Shown here: positions 1 through 12,643 of the stretch, one piece after another | How the letters are laid out: each line of letters opens with the position of its first letter | Position numbering within the stretch: the first letter of the stretch is position 1 | Position numbers and translations under genes: made by a program | Notes under the pieces: generated by a model | Databases searched by the model: none | Told to the model about the DNA's origin: nothing | What the model saw: the letters and a program-made list of their open reading frames with translations, nothing else | NCBI GenBank assembly: GCA_002633005.1 | Contig: NMRA01000213.1 | Span: forward strand, 1 to 57,670 | Direction of reading: 5' to 3' | DNA: 57,670 nt | From: Phoronis australis | Taxonomy: Eukaryota; Phoronida; Phoronidae

Positions 1-81
1 CTCGCAAGATTTGGGCCAATCACATGAAGGTGCTGAAGATGGTGCTCGACTCCAGTACGGTACACTTTTATACCTCTAATA

Positions 82-105
82 ATGGCCGGTGTGACAAGAT
101 CAGCT
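82..105 (+). other. IDH3A: IDH3A coding exon 1 (start of mitochondrial presequence)
   Basis: The ATG at 82-84 is followed by MAGVTRSA and then a consensus donor (gtgagt at 106). Eight codons end in phase 0. This matches the phase-0 start of exon 2, and animal IDH3A commonly begins MAG. The 5' UTR would be bases before 82. The exon is too short to identify by homology alone; it is chosen on start context, donor strength, phase and the exact 30-residue presequence length that results. Confidence 0.75.
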
Positions 106-3100
106 GTGAGTATTTCTCTCGATCATCGTGTTTATGAATTAGCCGCGGCTTGATTGTCATGTTATATATAAGTTATTGATTTCGTCTCGAACTAACTGAG
201 GTTTTGGTCCGGGATTTCATTGAACTGGATCTTCTTTATTGACCAGTGTTAGTAATCTTTACGCCTTAGCAGGTAGCTTCACTCACGTTGCCGAGACTGA
301 ACCAATCCTGAAGGCTGAACCCAACATGTTTGCGCTGATGTACTGCTATTCACTAACTCACTGGAGCTGATCTCGATATTTTTGGCACACTGTTCATCGA
401 GACTAACGCTTCTAGAGTTTATATAGGCTAAACCTTGAATGTGTACATCGCCTGACTAGGCTCGCGGTGGCCTTGGCGCAAAGCTTTATAGCCTTTATAA
501 AATATAGGCGATCACATCGCCCTGGATGCCGCAGGCATACATGAGCGATAGTACATTCCCACAAAAAGTTACTCATATCAAAATACAGGAAATAAAATCA
601 AATGAAACATACATATATGCACATGGACTTATAAACAACTCATACCGTAAGTAAGTTAGAAAACGATTCAGTCAAGATAATTTGAACAAATCGATGAAAA
701 TCTGTCACGGTTTGATCAAGTTTCTCTTACCGAGTGCCACTTTGAGGAAGTTATTTGAAATCACGCATGTTGACAAATAAAAAGGCCAAGGGACACAAAT
801 CTTACAAATTTCACCTGATTCTTTCTCATGCTATTTTGCAAGTGTCACGCGCTAGTGTCACGTGCTTCACTCTGTCACACGCTAACATTTGCCTAACTCA
901 CGTGACTCAGTTGACATACTTTGTGGTTATTGGTTATTGCGCACGCACTGAAAAAGTTAACGGCAACCAAAAAAGTGTAGTTTGAATTCTTCGCCAAAGT
1001 CAGCTTAATTCTCACAACTAAGCTTCATCGAAGATATGTATAGAAGTAGAAAGGACCAATGATGAAAGTAAGTGCTTTTTAAATGATAGTTTTAAGTGTG
1101 GAATGTATTTTTGACGAGATGGAAACTCAAAATCGGTGACCGGATTTGGGTCACCGCCCGTTTAAAATATATGTAACGAAATGCGTAGAGAAAGCGAATG
1201 GAAATATTGTAGCCCCTAAGTGGCCAACTGAGGGGCTACGTGTTGCCTATATAAAATACAGCTAAGAACCACCGTGTGTTGAGCTCCGATAGTCTTCATA
1301 CAGCTAGCTGGTTGGCAAGGGTCGCGCTAGACTTTTAAGGGTTTTAGACAATATGGCTCAAGCATCGGAAAACTTAGCTATTTTAAAAAAATTACCAGTC
1401 AAGTTTTACTAGTTCATTGATAAAAGTACAGTTACATGGACCAAACTTTTTATTTCATGCACAAAAGTCCTTTTCATAGATAAGACGTTTGCCTTAGGAC
1501 AAAAACAAATGGTCAACATTCCAAGGTCATACAGTAACCTACTAAGTTGGAGGGGATGTCAGCCGACATGGGTTTTATTATGACCTATCAAGTTTGGGCA
1601 GAGGTTCTCCCTATACTAGAGTTACTGCATGGGTTCCCCCTATCCCCGGCTACTAGGGAGGTACATTGGCCATGTGGGCATTTCATTGACCAATCTAACA
1701 AAAATTGGGCGNATTGATCAATCTAACAAAAATTGGGCGGGGATTACCCCTACCTCCGGGTTACGGCGGGGTACGCCAGCCACGTGGGCATTTTGATGAG
1801 CAAGACATTTGCATCCAAAACCAACTTGTGGCTTGCAAAATAAAACTAAATCATGTAGAGGAGGTAATATAAAACTCCGGTTTTATCCTCTGGGTAAGTA
1901 ATGCGGTCAGACCGGCCCACACCACGTCGCCAGTGTAAAAAGTTATTGAGTGACTTGGTCACATTTGTCGCGAAAATAGTCTTCTAGTGGTTGTTGACAT
2001 TGTCACTTGAAAACAACAAGCTCCAGCATCTACACAAGATCTCGCTATGAAGCGAGAAACTCCCATTACCAAGACCGCTGACTCCCCTACACAGCTGAAC
2101 ATTTCGTTGTTGTAAAAGAGTGATTTCAGGGAGAGTGACGGACATGAAATGGAACATTCACTTGGTATTGTTAGGACTCGGAAACGAAGTAAGAGTGTAC
2201 AGTCGTTTTTGGCGCGACTTGATTCGAGTTGACTGTGATTCGACACTCGCATAGGTTTCCAAACTTAATTTTTTATAGTCAAGTTGCGAAAGCATTCGCC
2301 AAGTTGGCGAACGGACTTAGCTCTGCAATCTCCAGTGCAGCTCAGAATTCGTCAATGGCCAGCGGGTAGTGCGAGCGGGTAGTGCGAGCGGGTAGTGCGA
2401 GCGGGTAGTGCGAGCGGGTAGTGCGAGCGGGTAGTGGGAGCGGGTAGTGCGAGCGGGTAGTGCGAGCCTAGCCTGGGTAGTTCTGGTTCCCTCGTCATGT
2501 AGACAGTAGTCACCGTCTCTAGCTTGCCGAGTAGAGACATTGGAGCCCCTATAGGAGCTTCATATGACAGAAGATTTTCGGCGAGTATACCTCACAATGA
2601 CTAAAACATCGAAGTCACGTTGTTATAAATACCTTTTGTGCATAGAGGTACACTTTAGGAAGCGGTCAATGCCTGTAATTATTTCCAACTCCACAAAATA
2701 GTCCTGTTATCGAATGTTTTCTTTGAGCAGTCACTTGCTTAGTTCCCAAAATTGGTAACTCTTCATTTTTACACTGCGCACACCAGGGGATATGATATCA
2801 TACCACTTGCCGCATGCAGTGTTAAAAATGGCGAGTTATCGATTGTGGGAAATGAATGAGGGTTTGCTCGAAGAAAAAGTTTGATAACATGAGTATTTCC
2901 TCGAGTTGGAAGGAATTAAATACATCAACGGCCTTCTATAAGGTGTTCCTCTATACACAAAAGGTTTCTATAACAAAGTGACTTAAATAATATGCAGGTT
3001 TGTCAAAAAGTTCCTGTTTGTTTTACATGATCATCATGAAATTTCTATTTTTAGCTTTCCCATTTGCGCCAAGGTAGCTTGAATTTCATCAGACAAAGTC

Positions 3101-6100
3101 AGCTGAGGCATTATTCACAGGTAAGACAAGCCATCAGTAGAGTGGATAGTCATCCCTCACAGATGTTATGGGCATTCTGATTGACAGCATTCGTTTTTTA
3201 ATTTCATGCAGTGGATTCTATTAGTAGCAACTGTATTTCTTTTGTCTTGTACCTCAATTCTGAAACAATTTTTTTTTCTCATGAATGGCATTATCCACGT
3301 AGACTTAGTAGCTCTGAAGCTCCGGTTACTCTCATGCCGCGTACCAGGGAAATTTGTACTCATATCATGCTCCGTGATTGGTTGATTTCTGAATCTGAGC
3401 TAAGTCTTAGTTTGGAGATTGGATGAGAAATGTAATGTCTTCGAATTACAAACCATAAGTTTATACATTTGTGAGAAAGTTTCTGTATTCATGAGAAGAA
3501 AATGTCACTTAATACAAGTGTTAGGAAAGAACGCATTAAACTGCTATGATCCACTTCTGTGCATCTACAGCTTAGAAGTTGAAATTGCATTTGTGTATGA
3601 CACAGTCCCATGAAGTCCGGTTTTAGTTTGTTTCTCCGGTCACTTCTACACTAGGTACATGTATCTACACTCTCTTGGTATAATTCCACAGCACCAGTCA
3701 CATACAATATACGAGATACATGTGTCTTTGTCGTCAAAAACCCATTAGTAACTTTCACTTGTGACAATATTTCAGAGGCAGACAGTAACATTGATACCTG
3801 GTGATGGCATCGGCCCTGAAATTTCGTCGGCAGTACAGAGGATCTTTGCTGCAGCTGATGTAAGTCATAGAGCTGTGTACGCGTGACGTCTGCTTTTGAA
3901 TTTGTCTGTCAAGTCGGATCACTTATGAGAATGATGTGGCTGATGGTCCTCTAATTCAACAATGTTTCAATGCACAGAACTGTGGCTACTTATCCATTTC
4001 TTTCGGTTCAGAATCCTTTTCAATGCAGGCTTAATCACTACAAAATTTTTACAGGTGTGCTCCACACATCTTCGCCATAGTCATGACAACTTAATTGACA
4101 GCTGAGCGTAATCACGTCACATTAAACTCCTGCGACAAACGATCAACCAAACCGACAAGCAATTCTGGCAAGAACTTTGTCATAGTTTGATGAAGTTGGG
4201 CAGAGTTCTGTCAAAGACTCTAGTTTGTTTTGAAAACTAGCTGTATTTAAGCTCTTCCTCTTTATCCGAGGATGACTTCTATTGATTTTGAATTCGTGAT
4301 TGGCTGTAACATTTCTGTTTGAGTTTTGCCTGAGTTTTTTATTGTCAATATGGTTTATCGCAGTAAAATTTCAATCTTCAAATTCAAACAAATTCACTGT
4401 AATTTTTCCATTTTTCAAACACCCATTGCAATGTTAAAAATGTTGGATATTTATTCTCCACTTAGTCTAGTTGTTTGGTCATTGATAGATATCCAGTATT
4501 TTCCAAGAATTTTTCCCCCCTGCTAGCTATCTTAATTTCGTTGTCTGAATGATTTAAAACAATACTTTCCTGTTTCACCAATAGGGTTTTGAGATGATGA
4601 AAGTTATGGCGTATGTTGATATTTGCTCACTCTGCCTCATAAATGTCGTTTAATAACTAGGTACCAGTGGATTGGGAACCCGTAGATGTCACGCCAATCC
4701 GTGGTCCGGATGGAAAATCGAGAATCCCTCAGAAAGCAATTGACTCTGTTGGTGTTAACAAAGTTGGTCTGAAGGGACCTCTAGCGACACCTGTTGGAAA
4801 AGGACATCAATCTCTCAATTTGGCTGTGAGAAAGTATGACCTTGGTATATTCCACTTTGCAGACGGCGCCTCTTCAAGCGCTCTGACTGCAAACTATTGG
4901 TTGTGACTAACTGGCAACACGCGACTTTTTCATCTGAGTATCGGACAAAATAGGTGAACATCGAGTTTCCTAATCTTTGTAATTCTATAGGTGGAAACCC
5001 ACATGAGATTTAACCAACCTTATGGTTTTTCCACCTGTCCATTGACATGCTAGCACCTTGACATAGGGAGAGTAGAGCAGAAACCCACCTTTCTACTAAA
5101 GGTCACTTGTTGTCCCTGTGTATGTTTGTCTGACATTCATGAGATTTTATGTGTGGCCTGTATCTCTGTTGTTTTCAGGCAGTTCAATCTTTATGCCAAT
5201 GTGCGTCCGTGTAAAAGTATAGATGGCTACGAGACAGCTTACGACAACGTGGACCTAGTCACAATACGTGAGAACACCGAGGGAGAATACTCAGGCATAG
5301 AACACATGGTAGGAGCTTTAAAGGAAGCGCCGCTAGCAGGTTTTATGTTCTGATCATAGCTATTGTCATGACACTCACTTGATCATGTTTACCTCAGTCA
5401 AAGTTTTGCACAAGATGAGTTTAGTCTCGTCTTGCCTTAGGGTTAGCTGATTTGCCATCCTGTGTCAAGTAATGCACTGCCACCTCTTGGCACGAAAATT
5501 TTGAATTGAAGGAAATGTCGTGCAAATATTTCATGCGCAGTTTTTAAAACGAAAAGGATGACATCAAGATTCAACAAATATTCGTTGCACAAAAGCGCAA
5601 TCAAATAGCTGGCCCATTTATTTTCAACTTCAATGCATTTTAATCATGGACAAAATCTCGACATCATCCTCGTGGAAATCGCGACATCTTGCCATGCAAA
5701 TCCATTTCAACAAACAATTAGCTGCCAGGCACAATCACTATGTTATTGCTACATATGTTTTCCCAAACTGCTATTGTGGCATATCTAGCTTGGCCGAGTC
5801 TGGCACAGTTCTGTCAAAGTCTGTCTAGTACATCTTGAAAATTTTTAACTGTACTGAACAAAAACCTTATTTTAGTAAAATGCTTGTGTAAAATCGTCCG
5901 TCAATGTTCATTTTTAGCAGAAGATAAGGGCACAAGTTTGACTCTTTTGAGAATATTGAGTTGGCGACTAATTCTTTAGAGAATTTCTTTCCTCAAGCAG
6001 TGTTGTGCCTAGTAGTTCACTGTGCTTCATTATGTTCAGTATTAAAACCCCATAGTTTAAACAAATTACTTTATATCTCATCAAAGTTTCTTACGCTCCA

Positions 6101-9100
6101 TCAAAGCTTTGACAAAAACCTAGAATGAACTCAGATGAGAAATAACACTATGTTAGTTTAAAAGTAAATGTAGGCAGTCTGGTACACGTAGTTCCAGACG
6201 TGTGCAGGCCGCTCTGGTGGGCCCATTACACTGATCACCTGGGGCCATTTTTATGCTTTATAGTTAAAACTGAGCTGAGCTAGAGACATGACTCAAGGGT
6301 ATAGCAGTGTGCTCCAGTTGGACTCGAACCCACGACCTTGACTAAAGGAAGCGAACACTTATCTTACATGGCCCCACTGCCTCCTCTTAAAACTGAAATT
6401 CAGTCTGGGTTTTTTGTTTGATATTTCATAATTTTTGCGACTACTGTTACAGTACTTTTCTGTATTGCCCAATATTTTTTAGATTGTTGACGGTGTGGTT
6501 CAGAGCATCAAACTCATCACAGAGGAGGCATCACGTCGTGTCGCACAGTTTGCGTTCAAGTACGCGCGTGAAACGGGAAGAAAGAACGTGACAGCTGTGC
6601 ACAAGGCCAACATAATGTGAGCATGCTGAGTCTACTGTATTTAAATTTGAAGAAATACATTTGGATATAGTTTCAGGATGGTGGTTTTTCTTAATCAGAC
6701 CAAGTGCCATGTTCATTATTCTCCCAGTGTTGTTATTTCGACCAAGTTTTTTTCCGGAATGTTTGAAGGAATTCTACTAAAACACAGTTTATTATAAATG
6801 AAGACTTACCTTTAAATGTTTTGACTGGAGATTGTTGTGAAATAAAAATAAAGTATTATATGAAATGCAACTTCATTTTGCAGTATAAAATAAAAGCATA
6901 AAATCAGTAGCTTTTTAGTGTGTACAGCTCGTCATCAGTGGAGTTGTGCATGAGCAAATTAAAGTTAATGATTTTAATATCTTTACGCTACAAGCCAAAA
7001 GCATTCAGACTTGGAATTCTCCATGGTGACGTCTAGGTCGAACTGAAGTTGATTGTCAAGAGTAATTTTCCTTCATTTAGGGAAATTATTGGGAACATTT
7101 AGTAAGGTGGCTGCCGTATCTATTACCAGTCATTTTTGCTGTTAACGGAATTTGCTGTTAATGGAATTAGCCGTTATGACGAGGCAACGCTCTTTTGTCT
7201 GACTACTTTTGTCTTGTACAGTATTTTATACTGGAGCGTAAATGTGCATTTCGTACCATGTATTACTTTCAAGACTAACCTTGCAGTCCATGTTCGCTTT
7301 TTTATTGGTTACATTGTTGGATTGTCGGTTTTAGTCAATGAGTCTAATCTTGACTTGTGTTATTTGTTTATCAGGCGCATGTCCGACGGCCTGTTCTTGC
7401 GATGTTGTCGAGAGGAAGCGGAGAAGAATAGAGACATCATTTTTGATGAGAGCTACCTTGACACAGTCTGTTTAAATGTAAATATGCTGTGCTCGTTATT
7501 TCTAATTAGTTTAAATCCAGGCACTTTTTGTGCACCTGTACTTGAAAGTATTACCACCATCTCCTACTGAGCTGGCATCTAGAATTTGGGGAATGCAAGT
7601 CCTTAACGGCTTGAAGGATTTCTATGAAATTTGAAGGATTTTCCGTATTAACAAAAGGGGAATGTGTGACATTAGATTATTTTCTAGTATGACAACTAGC
7701 TACTGGAGTGGAGATCAATTAATGTTAAACTGAATGATAGAGTATCCTGGTTATTATGCAGTCACGAAATGCTAAAGTCAAATCATTTCCCATTAAGCCC
7801 AATGTAAAATAATTTGCACAATGTCCCGAGTCATCGTCATATTCCCGGATATTGTAATTAAAAAATTAGCATGATTGATTCTCACCCATCTATTAGTCAT
7901 GCTTGATTTTGTGTTTAAAAACCAACTTAATTGTTAATTTTCAATTTGTTTGCTTTATTGGAACTCTGCACCAGGGGTAAAAATCAACCGTTTCTTGTTT
8001 AGCTGTCATATTCTCAGACTCCCCGCTTAGCATGATCAGCTTGTAAGAGTGATTGCGCTTGCCATCAAGTGATTACCCACTTAATGGAACATCCCGCTTA
8101 TTATCATAATTTACGAAATTGAGTCTATGACAATGAGCAACTACACTTTATGAAGACAATTTTATTTCTTCGCGCCTGTCATGAATCTGAATTCTCTTTA
8201 CTTACAGTTGCTGCAAATTCAGGTGTCGGTACAATTATTTTGCATTTGCACACCTCTTACTTACCTGTCAGGGGTGCGCCATATTGGGGACATGATGTTT
8301 TTATGACATCTTTGGGGCTACGTAGCAACCTTTGATCTGGACCATTCTCTCCCTTTCAGATGGTGCAAGACCCGTCTAAGTATGACGTCTTGGTAATGCC
8401 TAATCTTTACGGAGATATTCTCAGTGATCTGTGCGCTGGTCTCATCGGCGGTCTTGGCCTGACCCCTAGTGCTAATATAGGTGACGGTGTAGCAGTCTTT
8501 GAAGCAGTACGTATACGTATCGGTATTTGTGTGTTGTGTGTCATTTCCTTGCTGTGTGCAGTACAGTGACCAAGCGTCAGTTGTCTGACGAAACTTGTTG
8601 GAACTTGACTATCTCATGGCCATCTCAGTAGCCCTTCATCTCAGTGCAGTGTAGATCTTGTACATGGTAATGACAAATTGTTCAGAGTAAGATACGGACA
8701 TTGTTACAACTAGTGCAGGTTTTGTTTTGTTTCATCCACTGAAGATTATGACATGGCTCCAAATGTTTCTGGTCTCAACCAAGGGCAGTGGTCTATTCGT
8801 TGTAGTCCAAATCGAAATTATTCACCGCACATCTGTTTTGGAAACTTAAATTGAGTGTCTGTAGTGTGTACTCAGGTATATTTTGGTTTATGCATTTAGT
8901 AGAATTTCAAATTCATACTCGAATCTTTAGCTTTAGTCAACAGATACAAACAATTATCTGTGTAAGCCATTTTGCACTCTAGTGTAGAGTAATAGACGCT
9001 TAATCTTAAGTTCACACAATAGCAGAATAGAAAATGCCTACAATTAGTTTGATTTTGAATAAAAAAGATTCAGCAAACTAAACATTGTTGCGAGTTGGGC

Positions 9101-10384
9101 GAGAATTCGATAGATCTTGGTGTTTTGCACATGTATTCTGACTGTGGGCTTACCCCTCACCTGCTTAAACCCTCTTGACTTCAAACACTACTGTATTGTT
9201 TTCTTTAATATTTAGATTCATGGGACAGCCCCAAATGTGGACATTATGATGGCAGATATTCCCATGCTGTTTGTTTTATCCAGGTTCATGGGACAGCTCC
9301 AGACATTGCTGGTGAGGACAAAGCCAACCCAACTGCCCTTCTGCTCAGTGCAGTCATGATGTTGAGGTATATGCAACTGGAAAGTTATGCTGATAAGATC
9401 GAGACGGCTGCGAAGTCGGTCATTGCACAGAAACAGGTGAGCGCCATGTGCAGTGCTATTTTTTCTCCTGAGACCAGTAAGCCGGCTGCTACTATAGAGG
9501 GGGGGGGTTCATCCAGAACTTGTGTTGGCACATGCGGATCCCTCATCGATGTAGTGGTTAGTATGCATCATGGACATTTGGTACAGCTACATCTTTGCTG
9601 GGGAAACCTGGTAACCCAGATATACACTGTGTGAGGCACATCACTGTTGTCCTAGGCAGATGTTATGTAACTCAAACTTGTTCATTTGGTTTTGGCCAAA
9701 CATTACTGTTCTGTGTATATCTATTAAATATGTAAATTTAAACCTGAGTTGAGGACGTAGAGACCTGACTCAAGGGTCCATCAGTGTGCCCCAGGGGACT
9801 TAAACCTATGACCTTGAATAAAGGAATTAGATACTTCTCCCACTAGAACACACTGCCTTGGCGATTTCATGGTATTGTCTCGCTTCTCAAAAAGTGCCTG
9901 CAAGATTATTTAAAATTTAAATTCCAACTTGGATTAAGTCAAAAAGATGTTGAGGTCATTTTAAAACTTACCCCAAACCTCAAAATAAGTCTGAAAACTA
10001 CCTCTCTTTGACAGAACATTTTTTCCACAATCACGAACAACATACTGAGCATCTGTGCGTAAAAGCAAACATGATATAAAATGGTAGGGCTTCGAAATTT
10101 TTCCGCTCAAATTGCTGAATATCTCTCATTCCCAAGTGAATGTTGGTACTATGATAACTAAGGATAGTTTGATATGCTTAATTAATTTCACATTTGAACA
10201 GTATGTGGAAAATAATGACATTTAGCAATGCTGAAGATATTTTGATTGTCATTATTGTCACTGACATTGAGTCATGACTGATTGCATTTACTGACTATTT
10301 CAGACTGTCACTAGAGATCTTGGAGGAAATGCCAGCTGTAGCCAGTTCACCAATGCCATCTGTCAGGCTATTGAAACATCATGA
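82..10384 (+). CDS. IDH3A: Isocitrate dehydrogenase [NAD] subunit alpha, mitochondrial (10 exons)
   Basis: Catalytic subunit of the mitochondrial NAD-dependent isocitrate dehydrogenase (isocitrate to 2-oxoglutarate, TCA cycle). Coding exons: 82-105, 3055-3120, 3776-3859, 4661-4833, 5179-5308, 6483-6616, 7375-7477, 8360-8506, 9284-9436, 10304-10384. Every intron is GT-AG, every phase joins, and the total is 1095 nt, or 364 residues (human form 366). Residues 1-30 are an Arg/Ser/Gln-rich presequence ending LRHYSQ. The mature enzyme starts at [17 protein letters not shown]. Family motifs seen: [13 protein letters not shown] (146-158, substrate Arg), VHKANIM (198-204, active-site Lys) and the isocitrate/isopropylmalate dehydrogenase signature [19 protein letters not shown] (253-271), which holds metal-binding Asp. 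[10 protein letters not shown] begins exon 9. The short stretch before VAVFEA has one residue fewer than the human protein. The closest alternative, the beta/gamma subunits, fits the sequence less well. The promoter lies upstream of the window. Confidence 0.97.
1614..1800. repeat. Degenerate direct repeat of ~85 bp split by an N
   Basis: A block ending in attgaccaatctaacaaaa and ttgggcg (to 1711) is followed by N at 1712 and then by a near-identical attgatcaatctaacaaaa and ttgggcgg (1713-1740). Outside this core the flanks also match loosely: a CCCCTA-rich stretch followed by GGTAC, then CCA(T/C)GTGGGCATTT, occurs on both sides. It lies in IDH3A intron 1. Confidence 0.6.
2361..2466. repeat. 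Minisatellite, 13-bp unit, ~8 copies
   Basis: The unit agcgggtagtgcg repeats about 8.2 times. One copy reads gtggg instead of gtgcg. Near-perfect identity implies recent expansion. It lies in IDH3A intron 1. An open frame on the minus strand here simply reads through the repeat. Confidence 0.95.
3055..3120 (+). other. IDH3A: IDH3A coding exon 2 (rest of presequence)
   Basis: Acceptor tttttag before 3055 and donor gtaaga at 3121 bound 66 nt. They read [16 protein letters not shown] and then LRHYSQ, in phase 0 at both ends. It is Arg-rich with no acidic residues, as expected of a mitochondrial targeting peptide, and runs directly into [11 protein letters not shown]. Confidence 0.85.
6266..6385 (-). 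mobile_element. tRNA-derived SINE-like repeat, copy 1
   Basis: Read on the minus strand, this carries GGGTTCGAGTCC, a near-perfect RNA polymerase III B box, preceded by a degenerate A-box region. A tail about 70 bp long (CACACTG, then CCTTGAGTCA, then TCTCTAGCTCAG) is shared with a second copy at 9739-9862. It lies in IDH3A intron 6, antisense to the gene. It is not a functional tRNA: I see no acceptor-stem pairing or clear anticodon arm. Confidence 0.65.
9216..9255 (+). pseudogene. Decayed duplicate of the IDH3A exon 9 splice junction
   Basis: The 3' splice junction of exon 9 occurs twice, 68 bp apart. The upstream copy has a pyrimidine tract, tttag, then attcatgggacagc and cccca, reading IHGTAP. 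The real junction reads ccag, then gttcatgggacagc, VHGTAP. The upstream copy lacks a donor, and using its acceptor would shift the frame because 68 is not a multiple of 3. It is best read as a tandem slip duplication that has decayed. Confidence 0.7.
9739..9862 (-). mobile_element. tRNA-derived SINE-like repeat, copy 2
   Basis: Same family and orientation as the copy at 6266. On the minus strand it starts GGCAGTGTGTTCTAGTGGGA, with a recognisable A box, followed by a mutated B box (AGGTTTAAGTCC) and the shared tail with CACACTGATGG and CCCTTGAGTCA. It lies in the last intron of IDH3A. Divergence from copy 1 indicates an old family. Confidence 0.65.
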
Positions 10385-10946
10385 TACAAAGGGTTCACTT
10401 GTCTGGCAGAGCAATTCCAGTGTTGCAAATCCTTTGTAGGCAATAAGTTATTCACTGCAGCGATGTTTAGTTATTTTACTCGGTAGGTGTTGAATTCTCT
10501 TTTATAATAATATCGTATTTATGGGTGTAGTCTGGGAGAGAAGTGTGGGCCTCGTCATTCACTCACTTTTTTCAGCCAAGAAACGCTCCCTTCGTAATAT
10601 TCCACTTTCATTTTTTCGATGTGCGGTGGTCTAAAGTTAGTTGAATTTCAAGTTATGTTTCACTTCTACACACGTGTTGTTAGGTTATGAGTAAAATAAG
10701 TTGTGTCAGTGTTTGATTCCTCATCAGTTTTCAGCATCCTCCACCATTTTTTCTAGGACTACACCTGCGATTGTGTCGATATTTTATTAAGCTGGTGATG
10801 AGTTGTGTTCTACTGTGGTGTTTAATTTGGCCTATGTCTTGACATGTGACAGCTCAGAATAAGGAATGTTAGCCTGTTGACATCAAGTTGAACAGAAAAG
10901 TGCGTGGTCTGTTGTCGAGTGTATCTATTGAAATACTTGAGCCCTT

Positions 10947-11604
10947 AATGACAATCAGGTTCTTAGAATTTTTTGATCATTTCTATTTTGTTGTAAAGGG
11001 AATTCTGGGGCCCAGTTGCATAAAAGTTATCCTCCGCGTTGCAACAGTGAAGTCGCGTTATCACACACCACATTGTTATTGTTGAACAATGCGCCTGACG
11101 TCACTCAAAAATCAAATTTTTCCAGTGGATAATTTTGAAATTTTATGCAACCTAGTCCTGTTGTACAGCTGCTGTTATGAAAATTTTAGGCTTAATCCTC
11201 CATTTGTGAGTTTACTGCACATTTAAATAGCATTTTCCGTTGCCAGTTATACCCAGCAAGATGTACAATAGAGTTATAGCGTTTACACATTCCGGCATTT
11301 AAATGTACTCTATGACTTAATATTCCCAAAGCAATAACTCGTAGCATTATGCCGTCTTGTAGTCAGCGCTCACTGCAGTTGAAGGTGCAATCAATCTACC
11401 ACTGTGCTTATCTCCCGGTCTGTTTGTGAAACTGGAGTACCATACCTTATTGTTTTAGATACTTGTTTACTTCTCTGTTTTTATTGTTAGTGTATTTATT
11501 GTGAATTAGACTAAATCTATGATGTAATACTCACTCTTGTGTTTGTTTTAGTCAGTGACATTGTTTTGTTGATAAAACTAATGTCAGTTGTTCTATGATT
11601 AAGA
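10947..11604. repeat. Duplicated block, copy A (no transposon insert)
   Basis: About 658 bp downstream of the IDH3A stop, starting aatgacaatcaggttctt and ending gttctatgattaaga immediately before the N at 11605. It matches 11606-12675 throughout, with scattered substitutions. It probably belongs to the IDH3A 3' UTR or flank and contains GATAAA at 11571-11576, where copy B has AATAAA. Confidence 0.9.
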
Positions 11605-11756
11605 NAATGACAATCAGGTTCTTAGAATTTTTTGATCATTTCTATTTTGTTGTAAAGGGAATTGTGGGGCCCAGTTGCATAAAAGTTATCCTCCGCGTTG
11701 CAACAGTGAAGTCGCGTTACCACACACCACATTGTTATTGTTGAACAATGCGCCTG

Positions 11757-12157
11757 GGCCCGGTCTCCAATCTTTTTACTCGAAATGGAACTCGAAATTA
11801 GGTTTGGCATTTTCTACTCTACTTTTGGGCGAACTCAAGATAAGTGTCTATTATTCTATGCTCGAGTACACAATAACTTACGTAGATAATTTATTGCCCT
11901 TAGTTCACAGTTTCTAAACCCAATATTAAAGCAATAAGTTCGAGTTTGAACTTGAAATTTCGAGTTTTTACTCGAGTTTGTAGCACAAATATAAGGGTCT
12001 TCAAGGCCAAACTTGAACTAGAAACTCCTATGCATAAACTACAATGTATTCGAGCACGGTCTGATAACCAATTATCTTAAGTTCTCACAAAAGGAGCAGA
12101 GCAATTGCCAAAAATAGTTTCGAGTTCGTTTCGAGTACAAAGATTAGAGACCGGGCC
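11757..12157. mobile_element. Harbinger-like MITE, 401 bp
   Basis: Terminal inverted repeats begin GGCCCGGTCTC and end GAGACCGGGCC; the similarity continues inward with (T/C)AATCTTT and ACTCGAAA. It is flanked by CTG on both sides (11754-11756 and 12158-12160). The same site without the element is present in copy A of the duplicated block, so the insertion boundary is seen directly. A 3-bp CWG target duplication is known for PIF/Harbinger elements. No transposase frame is present. Confidence 0.88.
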
Positions 12158-12643
12158 CTGATATCACTCAAAAATCAAATTTTTCCAGCGGACAATTTTG
12201 AAGTTTTATGCAACCTACAGTGTAGTCCTGGTGTACAGTTGCTGTTATAAAAATTTTAGGTCTAATCCTCCATTTGTGAGTTTAGTGTGCATTTAAATAG
12301 CATTTTCCGTTGCCAGTTATACCCAGCATGATGTATGATAGTAGAGTTATAGTGTTTCCACATTCCGGCATTTAAATGTACTGTATGACTTAATATTCTC
12401 AAAGCAATAACTCGTAGCATTATGCGGTCTTGTAGTCAGCGCTCACTGCAGTTGAAGGTGCAATCAATCTACCACTGTGCTTATCTCTCGGTCTATTTGT
12501 GAAACTGGAGTACCATACCTTGTTGTTTTAGATACTTGTTTACTTCTCTGTTTTTATTGTTAGTGTATTTATTGTGAATTAGACTAAATCTATGATGTAA
12601 TACTCACTCTTGTGTTTGTTTTAGTCAGTGACATTGTTTTGTT

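Noticed and set aside
6266-6385. Possible tRNA gene on the minus strand (B box GGGTTCGAGTCC)
   Set aside because: No acceptor-stem pairing or convincing anticodon arm, and a second diverged copy with the same non-tRNA tail exists at 9739, so it is a SINE-like repeat.
7136-7570. 144-residue open frame on the + strand
   Set aside because: Only its middle (7375-7477) is a real exon, of IDH3A. The rest is intron read through in the same frame, with no recognisable protein character.
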